From Bacillus sp. V2I10 (GTDB lineage: Bacteria > Bacillota > Bacilli > Bacillales > Bacillaceae), in the NCBI RefSeq assembly GCF_030817055.1, contig NZ_JAUSYV010000001.1, forward strand, positions 3,930,001 to 3,994,000: a stretch of 64,000 bases of DNA, read 5' to 3'. The first letter of the stretch is position 1, and every line of letters starts with the position of its first letter. The notes under the pieces were generated by a model. That model ran no database searches and was not told where the DNA came from. It saw only the letters and a list, made by a program, of their open reading frames with translations. The translations under genes and the position numbers were made by a program. Below are positions 7,799-16,576 of the stretch, piece by piece.

Positions 7799-7827
7799 CT
7801 GAATCCTCGTAAAGGATTCAGCTTTAT
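7799..7827 (+). terminator. Terminator after the ArsR-type gene
   Basis: A perfect 9-bp stem, CTGAATCCT and AGGATTCAG, with a five-base loop is followed by CTTTATTT. It separates the regulator from the exporter, which has its own promoter. Confidence 0.85.
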
Positions 7828-7834
7828 TTACACC

Positions 7835-7862
7835 AAACATATCGATATATCACGATATGTTT
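7835..7862 (+). promoter_or_regulatory. Operator 2 for the ArsR-type repressor
   Basis: A perfect 10-bp inverted repeat, AAACATATCG and CGATATGTTT, is separated by eight bases. It matches the ACATATCG-N8 layout of the sites at 7453-7476 and 7876-7899. Confidence 0.75.
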
Positions 7863-7872
7863 ATATCAATCA

Positions 7873-7900
7873 TTAACATATCGTCTTTTCTAGATATGTA
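7873..7900 (+). promoter_or_regulatory. MFS promoter with operator 3
   Basis: TTAACA (7873-7878) and TATGTA (7895-7900) are 16 bases apart and overlap ACATATCG-N8-AGATATGT (7876-7899). The geometry copies that of the regulator's own promoter, so binding would block polymerase in both. Confidence 0.7.
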
Positions 7901-7928
7901 AATATATTATATTTAAGGAGTGATTATT

Positions 7929-9077
7929 TTGTCTAACACATTTAAAATTTATATTTTAGCACTTATAAGTTTTTTAGTTGGAACATCGGAGTATATTATC
8001 TCAGGTGTTTTGGATAACATTGCAGATTCACTAGGAATCACTTTGGCGGCTGCGGGCCAATTAATTACCATATTCTCGCTTGTCTATGCCATCTTTACAC
8101 CCATTCTTATGGCACTGACATCAGGCATGGATAGACGCAAGCTTATGATCGTATCTTTAGGCTTGTTTGTGATAGGGAACATACTTGCATTCGTATTGCC
8201 GGGGTACACCTTATTTGTTTTATCAAGAATTGTAATGGCACTAGGGGCTGGTATGGTAGTAGTTACAGCTCTGACTATCGCGGCAAAAATAGCACCTGAG
8301 GATAAACAAGGTAGTGCGATTGCCACTATAATAATGGGCTTTACAGCATCTTTAATCCTTGGTGTTCCTCTAGGGCGAATTATCACAGATGCATACGGCT
8401 GGAAAGTGGTATTTGGCGGAATTGCTCTACTTGGGTTTTTAGCGATGATCATAATCTCATTAGTAATTCCACCTACTAAAGGGGATAAACCGGTTCCATT
8501 AATGCAACAGCTTGCACTTCTAAAGGATCGAAAAGTAGCGATTGGTTTATCAATCACCTTCTTCTGGCTTGGAGGGTATTCAGTCGCTTACACCTACTTA
8601 GCTCCTTACCTGTTGAACATTTCGGGTATCAGTGAAAAATTATTGAGTGGGATTCTGCTTATATTCGGTGTCGCTAGTTTATTTGGCTCGAAATTCGGTG
8701 GTTTTAGTACAGACAAATGGGGTGTGTCACGTACACTAATAGGTTCGATGCTTCTGCACATTGCCATGCTTATTCTTTTATCATTAATTACCCACACTTA
8801 TGTCGGTGTTTTAATCATACTAATATTGTGGTCTTTTGCAGCTTGGGCATCAGCTCCAGCACAACAGTTCAACTTGGCGACCATAAAACCAGAATCGTCA
8901 GGTGTACTTCTAGGACTAAATCAGTCAATGATGCAACTATCGATGGCTGCAGGCGCAGGAATTGGTGGGATTTTTGTAGAAAAGGTATCGCTGGGTTCCA
9001 TCACTTGGATAGGAGTACTCGGATTAGCTATAGCCATTATTATGACATTAATAGCATCTCGTGGTAAATCTAAATAA
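7929..9077 (+). CDS. MFS efflux transporter (DHA1, AraJ-like)
   Basis: The product is about 382 residues long with 12 predicted membrane helices, a major facilitator of the drug:H+ antiporter type. The helix 2-3 loop has the GxxxDRR motif (ALTSGMDRRKLMI), and LIGxxLGRI-like Gly-rich helices follow (ILGVPLGRIITDAYGW). I chose TTG at 7929 because AAGGAG lies eight bases upstream. The GTG at 7920 overlaps that ribosome site. Its promoter carries two operators for the adjacent ArsR-type repressor, so it is likely induced by its own substrate, which is unknown. Confidence 0.9.
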   Translation: MSNTFKIYILALISFLVGTSEYIISGVLDNIADSLGITLAAAGQLITIFSLVYAIFTPILMALTSGMDRRKLMIVSLGLFVIGNILAFVLPGYTLFVLSRIVMALGAGMVVVTALTIAAKIAPEDKQGSAIATIIMGFTASLILGVPLGRIITDAYGWKVVFGGIALLGFLAMIIISLVIPPTKGDKPVPLMQQLALLKDRKVAIGLSITFFWLGGYSVAYTYLAPYLLNISGISEKLLSGILLIFGVASLFGSKFGGFSTDKWGVSRTLIGSMLLHIAMLILLSLITHTYVGVLIILILWSFAAWASAPAQQFNLATIKPESSGVLLGLNQSMMQLSMAAGAGIGGIFVEKVSLGSITWIGVLGLAIAIIMTLIASRGKSK

Positions 9078-9173
9078 ATAGATAAAAACAATGTGAAAAA
9101 GAACAAAAGGTTTCAATATAAAAAGGTTTCTCTTTAAGGTTTTTAATACAATTTCAAATTGAAAGTTTTAGAC

Positions 9174-9203
9174 AGGTTGCTGTTGCTCAGGCAACCTTTT
9201 TTC
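9174..9203 (+). terminator. Terminator after the MFS gene
   Basis: AGGTTGC and GCAACCT form a stem with a ten-base loop, followed by TTTTTTCTTT. Confidence 0.8.
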
Positions 9204-9323
9204 TTTGGTTTTGGTTCAAAAAAGTTCAACACAATTGCAAGGATATACTGATACTATTACTCTAAAAAAGGCATGATCAGTATGGAAAACCAAAACTTGC
9301 AATAGGGTAGTCCCGATAATGGA

Positions 9324-9734
9324 CTACAAATATTTCTCCATTATTATGTAGGATTTACCCTCTTTTATAAAACTGGAGTTGGTTTCTCGCAAACCAAATT
9401 TTTTGTAAAAATTCACCTTATTCTTTCTGGCATTACACCAAATTCTCTTAACGCCGTAAATCTTTGCTTCCTTAAATACATAGTTTAACAAAGCACTTCC
9501 ATATCCCTTACCTTGTTCTTGTTGAACAGTAGCAAATTTTCGGAATTGACCTTCTTCATTATTAATAAAAAGTGTGATGACAGAAATTAGGATGTCTTCT
9601 TTGAAAAGACCAAAATGAATAGCTAAATGATCATCTTCTAACTTAATGTAGTCAAAAGCCTTATGGGACCACATCACTTTATGCCTTAATTCCCAAACTT
9701 CTTCCTTATCTACTTTTCTAATCGTGGTTTCCAT
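9324..9734 (-). CDS. GNAT-family N-acetyltransferase
   Basis: The product is 136 residues long. The acetyl-CoA pyrophosphate loop reads QEQGKGYGSALL (Q/RxxGxG/A) near residues 74-84, and a C-terminal FYKKFGLRET strand is typical of the fold. AAGGAGAGG precedes the ATG. It stands alone within the accessory stretch, and the substrate cannot be told from the sequence. Confidence 0.85.
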   Translation of the reverse strand: METTIRKVDKEEVWELRHKVMWSHKAFDYIKLEDDHLAIHFGLFKEDILISVITLFINNEEGQFRKFATVQQEQGKGYGSALLNYVFKEAKIYGVKRIWCNARKNKVNFYKKFGLRETNSSFIKEGKSYIIMEKYL

Positions 9735-9969
9735 AGTCCTCTCCTTTGTCTTCCCTATAAAATAAGTAATGCAGGGAACCTATTAGTCTCCTATTTAATA
9801 GTATATTTCTGTTCCTCTTAAGTAAGCTCAATCGTTTACCAAACCGATTTCTATGCTCTTAATACGGATAAACTTTCCGAGCTACACCAAAAGGGGTTAA
9901 GTACCCAGTTTGGAGTGGAAAACAAGATCCTATATGTTTATTATTAGAACCTTCTCAATAAAAAACCTT

Positions 9970-10491
9970 TTAGGGAAGGAAGTGTAAATCGATAAGATCA
10001 TATATATTTTTTGCTAATAGTAAAAATGTTACAGCAATAAACAATGCACGTACATAACCACTTCCTCTTTTAATGGCAAATTTCGAACCAGAAATCGCTC
10101 CAGCAATCCCTGCAAGTGCCATTGGTAATCCATAAGAATAATTTACTTCTCCTAAATACATAAACATCAACAAACCAGCAATATTACTGCCAAAGTTTAA
10201 AAATTTCGCATTACCTGCTGCCTTTATAAAATCAAATCCAATCATTTAAAAAAACAAATATTAAAAATGAACCTGTTCCCGGACCAAGAAATCCATCATA
10301 AAAACCAATAGCAAAGATTAAAACCATAAAAATAATGAAGTTTCGAGTGGACAATTTTTTATAGGTCGAGATACTACCCCAATCTTTCTTAAAAATGGTG
10401 TAAACTGCAACAGCAGCAAGCATTATCAACATCAACGGCTTAAGAACTTCAGGGTTCATCATATGAACAGTCCACGCCCCAAGCATTGAGC
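9970..10491 (-). pseudogene. TSUP (TauE/SafE) permease, truncated and frameshifted
   Basis: Two overlapping frames (10491-10232 and 10245-9970) join into the C-terminal two thirds of a TSUP anion exporter. The first has LGAWTVHMMNPEVLKPLMLI and GFYDGFLGPGTGSFLI, the second a Gly-rich AGIAGAISGSKFAIKRG. One extra base in the TTTTTTTAAATG tract near 10241-10247 breaks the frame. The N-terminal 80-90 residues are absent. In their place the frame is fused, without a gap, to an endolysin fragment (see the next entry), so this is a recombination product and not a working transporter. Confidence 0.8.
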
Positions 10492-10980
10492 CGGCTGCCT
10501 TTTTGGTTTTAGGTCCAAATAAACCGTCCTCTTTAATCCCAACTTTGTAATTGTCATTTAACCAATCTTGGAATGATGTAATCTTATTCTCATTCTTAGG
10601 AGCATTGACAACTACTGAGCCTACCTGCGTATTAGGGGCTTCAACTGTTTTTTCTCCAAAAGTATCTGTACCGTAACCTTTGTATCTAAACTCTAAATGA
10701 GGTTTGTCTATAAACTTGTCCAATCACCCCCCCATGAAAATCCTAATCGTTTAGCGTAAGAAATAGCCTTTTTGATCTCATCTGATTCATAACCGTCCCA
10801 TAAACAAACACCTTTATTATTTACTGGAACAAAATCTAAAGCTTGTCCAACAATGTGATATGATCTCATTGTTTGTGAAGTACCTGAAGCAATGTATTTC
10901 TTTTGCTGCTCAACAGTTCTTTTTGTTTCATAGATTAAGATATTAAGATTGTTTTTAACACAGTATTCGTACCATCCAAG
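10492..10980 (-). pseudogene. M15 peptidase endolysin remnant with peptidoglycan-binding segment
   Basis: Translated on the minus strand, an M15 D-Ala-D-Ala-type peptidase is recognisable: YETKRTVEQQKKYIASG, then the zinc residues in MRSYHIVGQALDF, then LGFSWGGDW and KPHLEF. One base is missing near 10711-10715, where TGG ACA AGT TTA TAG creates a stop and the rest continues in another frame. After a linker comes a peptidoglycan-binding stretch, VGIKEDGLFGPKTKKA, which runs directly into the TSUP fragment. The family is typical of phage and spore lysins. Both ends are lost. Confidence 0.8.
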
Positions 10981-11050
10981 TAGCTCACCTCTTCGAAGAC
11001 CTGTATATGCATCGGTTCAGAGGGTCTTTACCAAGTTCAATTTTTACTGA
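10981..11050 (-). pseudogene. Possible tyrosine integrase scrap
   Basis: Minus-strand codons over 11013-10981 read DAYTGLRRGELL, which matches box I of tyrosine recombinases. Just upstream, in another frame (about 11044-11018), lies KIELGKDPL, like the N-terminal arm-binding domain of phage and ICE integrases. The roughly 150 residues that normally separate these motifs are gone, and box I runs into the M15 peptidase. The fragments are short, so this is suggestive and not certain. Confidence 0.45.
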
Positions 11051-11070
11051 ATTTAACACTAATCTCTCAA

Positions 11071-11105
11071 AAAGAAGGAATCCACAAACTTCGGATTCCT
11101 TCTTT
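11071..11105. terminator. Bidirectional terminator
   Basis: AAAGAAGGAATCC and GGATTCCTTCTTT form a 13-bp stem with a nine-base loop, followed by T-rich DNA on the plus strand and A-rich DNA before it. It lies directly after the small gene on the minus strand. Confidence 0.85.
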
Positions 11106-11110
11106 TTTTG

Positions 11111-11236
11111 CTATTTTTTGCTATTCTGAGTGCCTTCCTGCTCGAGCTCTTTAAACGATTTTACTTTGCCATGCTCATTTTGAGATTCTTTGCGGATATC
11201 CCATTGTCTCTGCTTTTGGCCTTTTGATTGTGTCAT
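11111..11236 (-). CDS. DUF6254-like small protein (41 aa)
   Basis: The product is 41 residues long, very hydrophilic and without hydrophobic segments. It contains QWDIRKESQNEHGKVKSFKE, matching the HGKVKSFxELE pattern of the short Bacillus DUF6254 family. AAAGGAG lies ten bases before the ATG, and a strong terminator follows the stop. The function is unknown. It is too short for most ORF cut-offs but well supported by its signals. Confidence 0.75.
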   Translation of the reverse strand: MTQSKGQKQRQWDIRKESQNEHGKVKSFKELEQEGTQNSKK

Positions 11237-11300
11237 ATTACAGGTCTCCTTTAATAAATAAGATTCAGGCTTATTTTAACCTCAGACGATGCTTTTTACG

Positions 11301-11330
11301 CAAAAAAAAAAGATGCTCGTAAAAGCATCT
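11301..11330 (-). terminator. Terminator after the CorC/HlyC-type gene
   Basis: AGATGCT and AGCATCT pair with a six-base loop, followed on the minus strand by ten T. The stem begins at the stop codon of the upstream gene. Confidence 0.85.
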
Positions 11331-12673
11331 CATTGTGTAGCAGCAATTCCCTTCTGCAGAAGCGGGGAACTATCCGTCTTTTTTTTTCGGGTCAATTCGA
11401 GATAGCGGATATGGTGGTTTTCCATGTCCTTCACTTTAAAAGTAAAGGATCCGAATTCAACCAGTTCCCCTTTTTTGATATCGTATTTTTCAGTCAGCAT
11501 CCAGCCGCCGATTGTATCAACATCTGTGTCATCCATATCAATTCCGAACAAATCGTTCAGTTCGCTTATTAATACTTTTCCGTCGATCACATACTGATCA
11601 TCCGTGATTTTCTGGACAAGCGGCACTTCATCAGCATCAAATTCATCTCTGATTTCGCCTACGATTTCCTCTAATATATCTTCAACTGTTACAAGCCCAG
11701 CGGTTCCGCCGTATTCATCAATAAGAATGGCCATGTGAATATGCTCTTTTTGCATTTTAAGGAGCAGTTCTTGAATCGGCACAGAATCGATTACTTGAAT
11801 AACAGGCCTAATATAGGTTTTCAATGAAAAATGATCGGTTTTTTTTGATTGAAATAAGTCCGTAAAAATTTCTTTAATATTCACCATACCGATGATATGG
11901 TCTTTGTCGCCGTCAACGACGGGGTATCTTGTATATTTTTCACTTTTGATAATCTTCAGATGCGACTGCAGCGTCTCTTCAATATCAAGTGAGACGATTT
12001 GGGTGCGGGGCACCATAATTTCTTTCGCAATCCGATCATCAAATTTAAATATCTTATTCACATATTTGTATTCAGATTGATTGATCTCTCCGCTTTCATA
12101 GCTTTCAGATAACAAGATTCTTAATTCTTCCTCGCTGTGTGCAAGCTCATGCTCTGAGACCTGCTTCATTCCAAAGAAACTCGTAAGGAGCCGTGCTGAG
12201 CCATTTAACACCCAGATCACCGGAAACATGAGGCGGTAAAAAGCCATTAACGGCTTTGAAAAGGTAAGCGTAATTCGCTCCGCTTTTTGAATGGCAACTG
12301 TTTTTGGCGCAAGCTCCCCCACCACTACGTGCAGAAATGTGATGACGGCAAAGGCAATTGTGACAGACAAGAACTGAACGCCTGAACTTGGAAGGTCAAA
12401 CCTTTTGAAAACAGGATGAAGCAGCCTTCCGATTGCAGGCTCTCCAAGCCAGCCGAGGCCGAGTGCTGTAATGGTGATTCCAAGCTGGCAAGCTGATAAA
12501 TATTCATCCAGGTTATCCGTTACTTTCTTAGCAGATAATGCCTGTTTATTTCCTTCTTCAATCAGCTGATTAATGCGGGAACTTCGAATTTTAACAATTG
12601 CGAACTCCGATGCTACAAAAAAAGCAGTGGCAGCAATTAAAATCGCAATAATGAACAAATTCACTATGTCCAA
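11330..12673 (-). CDS. CNNM/CorC-HlyC family membrane protein (putative Mg2+ exporter)
   Basis: The product is about 447 residues long. It has an N-terminal CNNM (DUF21) membrane domain with four helices to about residue 190, then a pair of CBS domains (around KEIMVPRTQIVSLD and HMAILIDEYGGTAGLVTVEDILEE), then a CorC_HlyC domain. B. subtilis relatives are YhdP (MpfA, Mg2+ efflux), YqhB, YugS and YrkA. I cannot tell which is the orthologue. Relatives begin MDIVNLI, which matches the TTG at 12673 with GAGGGA upstream. A GTG at 12712 is in frame but overlaps AGGAGG itself. Confidence 0.88.
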   Translation of the reverse strand: MDIVNLFIIAILIAATAFFVASEFAIVKIRSSRINQLIEEGNKQALSAKKVTDNLDEYLSACQLGITITALGLGWLGEPAIGRLLHPVFKRFDLPSSGVQFLSVTIAFAVITFLHVVVGELAPKTVAIQKAERITLTFSKPLMAFYRLMFPVIWVLNGSARLLTSFFGMKQVSEHELAHSEEELRILLSESYESGEINQSEYKYVNKIFKFDDRIAKEIMVPRTQIVSLDIEETLQSHLKIIKSEKYTRYPVVDGDKDHIIGMVNIKEIFTDLFQSKKTDHFSLKTYIRPVIQVIDSVPIQELLLKMQKEHIHMAILIDEYGGTAGLVTVEDILEEIVGEIRDEFDADEVPLVQKITDDQYVIDGKVLISELNDLFGIDMDDTDVDTIGGWMLTEKYDIKKGELVEFGSFTFKVKDMENHHIRYLELTRKKKTDSSPLLQKGIAATQ

Positions 12674-12932
12674 ATAAATTCCCTCTTCCGCCTGAGACAG
12701 AAAAGGAGTCACCTCCTGAAAAATTTCAATCTATTAGGCATTGGATGGTGCAAAACCTTCTATGAAAAGTTAATACCCCATCTCATCACCTCTTCTGAAA
12801 GATATAAAAAATTCAGATAACATTAAAAACATCATAATATGAACAACTTCAGCAGTCAAACGGGAAATATGCCAGTTTTCTTCATAATTATGTTGATAAT
12901 CAAGCCTTTATGTTTAAATTGTTTGATTATTC

Positions 12933-13988
12933 TCACTTTTTCGATGTTTTATTATTCTCAGGAAGAGGGTTTTTCCGGACCATCAATAAGACCAAAAAGA
13001 CGATGCTCATATAGCCAAAGATTGGATATAGAAAGGCAATCAGCGAGCTGTAGCCAATTTGACTGACGAAAAAAGCACCGCTGAGCAGGATAATAATGAT
13101 AAACATCCTTGGGATTGGAATCACCCGAACCAAATGGCGTTCAAGACCGAATAAATTACCGATGACAGATGTAAAAACTTCCCCGTAAATGACCAATATA
13201 TAAATGAAAAAGAAGGAAAAAATAGATGCTTTCATGACCTCGGCCATTGGGATATCGTATAAAATCACATCAGGAAGTGTGGACAGGGCAAAGTGGCTGC
13301 TAAGCAAAATGAACGTAAGGAGGGCCCCTCCAACTATTCCTCCCCATTTTACAACGCGCTCATCTTCAATCTCCTGCGCAAGGGGAACAAGAACTGCTAC
13401 TGCCATCGCAAGGTTAAAGGCTGAATAGGAGATGGCTGAGATCAGCCATTTAAATGATGGAGCATGATGAAGCTGAAATGATGAAAACGTATGGGCATCA
13501 AATGATGATACCGCAATAAGCACACTGAAGAGGATTAAAAGCGGCACGACAATAATATTGACGCTAAACAGCCCTTTGGAGCCGAAAGACATCGCGATGA
13601 TTGTCAGAAGGATGGTCAGAAGCACGCCAAACTGCCTTCTGAATTCCAGCTGCTCCTCAAAAATAGCCCCTGCACCTGATAGCATCACAGATGTTACACC
13701 GAATAAGACAAGCAGCATAAAGAGATTAATAATAAATCCAAACGACTTGCCGAATAAGAAAAGATTAAAATCCTGGTACGATTTTGCTCCGATACGTTTT
13801 GAAATAATCATAATCTTTGCACCTAGATGCATAAAAAAGTACCCGCATATTAAAATACCGAGTATGCCAAAAAAGCCATACTGCGTAAAAAATTCTACAA
13901 TCTCCCGTCCAGTTGCAAAGCCGGCCCCGACAACCGTTCCAACATATACAGCTGCGATTTGAACAACCTGAAACCATTGATTCTTCAT
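12933..13988 (-). CDS. ykvI: YkvI-family membrane protein
   Basis: The product is 351 residues long with about ten membrane helices. The N-terminus AAVYVGTVVGAGFATGREIVEF contains the GxGFATG unwound helix seen in APC-superfamily (LeuT-fold) transporters. B. subtilis ykvI stands between clpE and queC, and this gene holds the same place between clpE and queC. Substrate is unknown. GGGGG lies before the ATG at 13988. Confidence 0.85.
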   Translation of the reverse strand: MKNQWFQVVQIAAVYVGTVVGAGFATGREIVEFFTQYGFFGILGILICGYFFMHLGAKIMIISKRIGAKSYQDFNLFLFGKSFGFIINLFMLLVLFGVTSVMLSGAGAIFEEQLEFRRQFGVLLTILLTIIAMSFGSKGLFSVNIIVVPLLILFSVLIAVSSFDAHTFSSFQLHHAPSFKWLISAISYSAFNLAMAVAVLVPLAQEIEDERVVKWGGIVGGALLTFILLSSHFALSTLPDVILYDIPMAEVMKASIFSFFFIYILVIYGEVFTSVIGNLFGLERHLVRVIPIPRMFIIIILLSGAFFVSQIGYSSLIAFLYPIFGYMSIVFLVLLMVRKNPLPENNKTSKK

Positions 13989-14034
13989 CTTCTACCCCCG
14001 TTACGATGAATGCTTTTAGCTGAACTCTTACCAT

Positions 14035-14344
14035 GTATATGAGACAAGGTGTTAAGAAAGAAGTAAGGATATGCGGGATACAGAAATATGGAGCCTTCCA
14101 CTCATTGGGATGGGAAGCGGAGCTGAAAATAGCTGAATCATGATATTCGGCGAGTGGTATTTTGCTATATTTCGCGGGGATCGATTTTTATCAGGTACTT
14201 TCTGAATTTTATCGGGCTCTATCCCATATATTACAGGCACTATCCAATTTATATCCGTTATTCCAATTTGATTTATAGCACAATTTAATTCGTTTCAGCT
14301 GTCAGCGGCTAATAACTCATCCCAAAATTTTTTAAGCAAAATAC
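14035..14344. other. Intergenic region with degenerate sequence
   Basis: No gene is supported between the ykvI leader and the clpE promoter. The DNA carries imperfect echoes of one theme (TTTTATCGGG, TTTCGCGGGGATCG, TTTTATCAGG), similar in style to the other decayed intergenic repeats of this window. Confidence 0.4.
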
Positions 14345-14373
14345 TTGAAAGTCAAATAAGGTCAAACTATAAT
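14345..14373 (+). promoter_or_regulatory. Sigma-A promoter of clpE with embedded CtsR box
   Basis: TTGAAA (14345-14350) and TATAAT (14368-14373) are 17 bases apart. The spacer contains AGTCAAA-TAA-GGTCAAA (14350-14366), a full match to the CtsR heptad repeat, so CtsR should block the promoter until heat or other protein-damaging stress. Confidence 0.9.
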
Positions 14374-14418
14374 ATGAATCAAGATCATCCTATGAGGTGA
14401 TTTTTTACTCACTCAATT

Positions 14419-14435
14419 AGTCAAGGATAGTCAAA
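14419..14435 (+). promoter_or_regulatory. Second CtsR-like box before clpE
   Basis: AGTCAAG-GAT-AGTCAAA differs from the CtsR consensus by one base. It lies in the leader about 40 bases after the promoter. Multiple CtsR sites are known before clpE in B. subtilis. Confidence 0.7.
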
Positions 14436-14464
14436 GTCAAAATATATATCAGGAGGTTTTCACT

Positions 14465-16535
14465 ATGCTATGTCAACATTGTCAAGCTAAGAAAGCATCT
14501 GTTCATTTAACTCTTCAAATTAATCAGGAGCGTCAGCAAGTGCTGCTCTGCTCAGACTGTTATGCACAATATAGAAGCTCTGTTCCAAGCGGATCATTCG
14601 GAAATGTTCCCCCTTCTCAGCCATTCCAGCAAGGCGCAGAAGAGCAAACTCATAAACGAGGTAGCAATGGTCTTCTTGACCAATTAGGCCGCAATTTAAC
14701 GCGCGCTGCAAAGGCCGGAGTCATTGATCCTGTTATTGGAAGAGATGCAGAGGTCGAAAGATTAATTGAAATTTTGAACAGGAGAAATAAGAATAACCCC
14801 GTTTTAATCGGTGAACCAGGAGTAGGTAAAACAGCTGTAGTAGAAGGCTTTGCGCTTAAAATTGCAGAAGGCGATGTCCCTGCTAAGCTTAAAAACAAGG
14901 AGGTTTACTTGCTTGATGTTGCTTCACTTGTTGCAAACACTGGCATACGGGGCCAATTTGAGGAAAGAATGAAACAGCTGATTTCTGAGCTTCAGCAAAA
15001 GAAAAACATCATATTGTTTATTGATGAAATTCATCTTCTTGTTGGTGCAGGGTCTGCCGAGGGTTCCATGGATGCAGGCAATATTTTAAAACCTTCTCTT
15101 GCACGCGGAGAGCTGCAGGTTGTCGGTGCAACGACTTTAAAAGAATACCGCCAAATCGAAAAAGATGCAGCGCTTGAACGCAGATTCCAGCCAGTCATGG
15201 TTTCAGAACCGTCCCTTGAAAAAGCCGTTGAAATCTTAAAAGGCATTCAGGATAAATATGAAAAATACCATGAGGTTACGTATACCGAAGAAGCCATTAA
15301 AGCGACTGTAACCTTGTCAAACCGCTACATCCAGGATCGTTACTTGCCTGATAAAGCGATTGACTTGCTGGATGAAGCCGGTTCGAAAAAGAACCTTCAG
15401 GCAGGCAGCGGCGAAGACATCAGCGAACAGTTAGCTGAAATCGCCAGAAAAAAAGCTCAGGCAACGAAGGAAGAAAAACTACGAGCTTGCTGCTAAATTG
15501 CGCGATGAAGAGCTCAAGCTTGAGAAAATGCAGACACCTGTTAAAGCTGTAGTCGATCTTGCAGATATTCAAGCCATCATTGAAAAAAAGACGGGTATAC
15601 CAGTCGGAAAACTTCAGGAAGACGAGCAGGCTCAAATGAAAAACCTTAAGAATAAACTATCTGGAAAAGTAATCGGCCAGGAAGAGGCTGTTAAAAAAGT
15701 AGCCAAAGCCATCCGCCGCAGCCGTGCAGGATTAAAGTCCAAAGAAAGACCAATCGGGTCCTTCCTGTTTGTCGGTCCGACCGGGGTCGGTAAAACAGAG
15801 CTGACGAAAACCCTTGCCTCTGAACTGTTTGGTTCACGCGACTCGCTCATTCGTCTTGATATGAGTGAATACATGGAAAAGCATTCAATTTCAAAAATCA
15901 TTGGTTCCCCTCCTGGCTACGTTGGCCATGAAGAAGCTGGACAATTGTCTGAAAAAGTCCGTCGGAACCCATACAGCATCATCCTGCTTGATGAAATTGA
16001 AAAAGCTCATCCTGATGTCCAGCACATGTTCCTTCAAGTGATGGAAGATGGCAGACTGACAGACAGCCAGGGCAGAACGGTCAGCTTTAAAGATACTGTC
16101 ATCATCATGACAAGCAACGCCGGCATCGGCCATAAGAAAGTAACAGTCGGATTCGGAAGCAATGATGCCTTAAACGAAAGTTCTTTATTAGGCTCTCTGG
16201 GCTCATTCTTCAAACCGGAGTTTCTGAACCGTTTTGACAGCATCATTGAATTCAAATCACTTGAAAAACCGCATCTGCTTGAAATCGTCGATATTATGCT
16301 GGATGATTTGAAAGCCACATTGGCAGAACAAAAAATAACACTAATCATTACAGATGAGGCGAAAGAAAAAATTGCCGAACTCGGCTATCACCCTGCATTC
16401 GGTGCACGTCCGCTCCGCAGAGTGATTCAAGAGCATGTAGAAGATTCTATTGCTGACATCTTGCTTGACGGCAATGAGATCATAGAACTAGTTGTAGAGA
16501 TTACGAATGATGAAATTTCTGTAAATGCTAAATAA
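14465..16535 (+). pseudogene. clpE: ATP-dependent protease ATPase ClpE, one-base frameshift
   Basis: ClpE unfolds damaged proteins for ClpP. The N-terminal zinc finger (C3xxC6 and C29xxC32), AAA1 (GEPGVGKTAV, ILFIDEIHLL) and AAA2 (GPTGVGKTEL, LLDEIEKAHPDV) are all present, and the total length of about 690 residues is normal. The frame breaks in the A5 run at 15474-15478. Removing one A restores ENYELAAKLRDEELKLEKM, the UVR coiled coil between the two AAA modules. As read, translation stops at 15496 after 343 residues, and a second frame opens at 15498. This is either a sequencing error in a homopolymer or a recent mutation. Neighbours and regulation are those of a normal clpE. Confidence 0.9.
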
Positions 16536-16541
16536 AATGGA

Positions 16542-16576
16542 AAGAGTGCTGATTCAATGGAATTCAGCACTCTTTT
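16542..16576. terminator. Bidirectional terminator between clpE and VOC gene
   Basis: GAGTGCTGATTC and GAATTCAGCACTC form a stem around an AATG loop with T7 on the plus side and A-rich sequence on the other. It serves the convergent genes. Confidence 0.85.

Noticed and set aside
8084..8557. 157-codon frame opposite the MFS gene
   Set aside because: It is a mirror frame of a clear membrane protein gene with no ribosome site or homology.
10232..10723. A 163-codon protein starting at TTG 10723
   Set aside because: It is an artefact of two pseudogene pieces (endolysin end and permease middle) fused in one frame. The start lies at the frameshift point.
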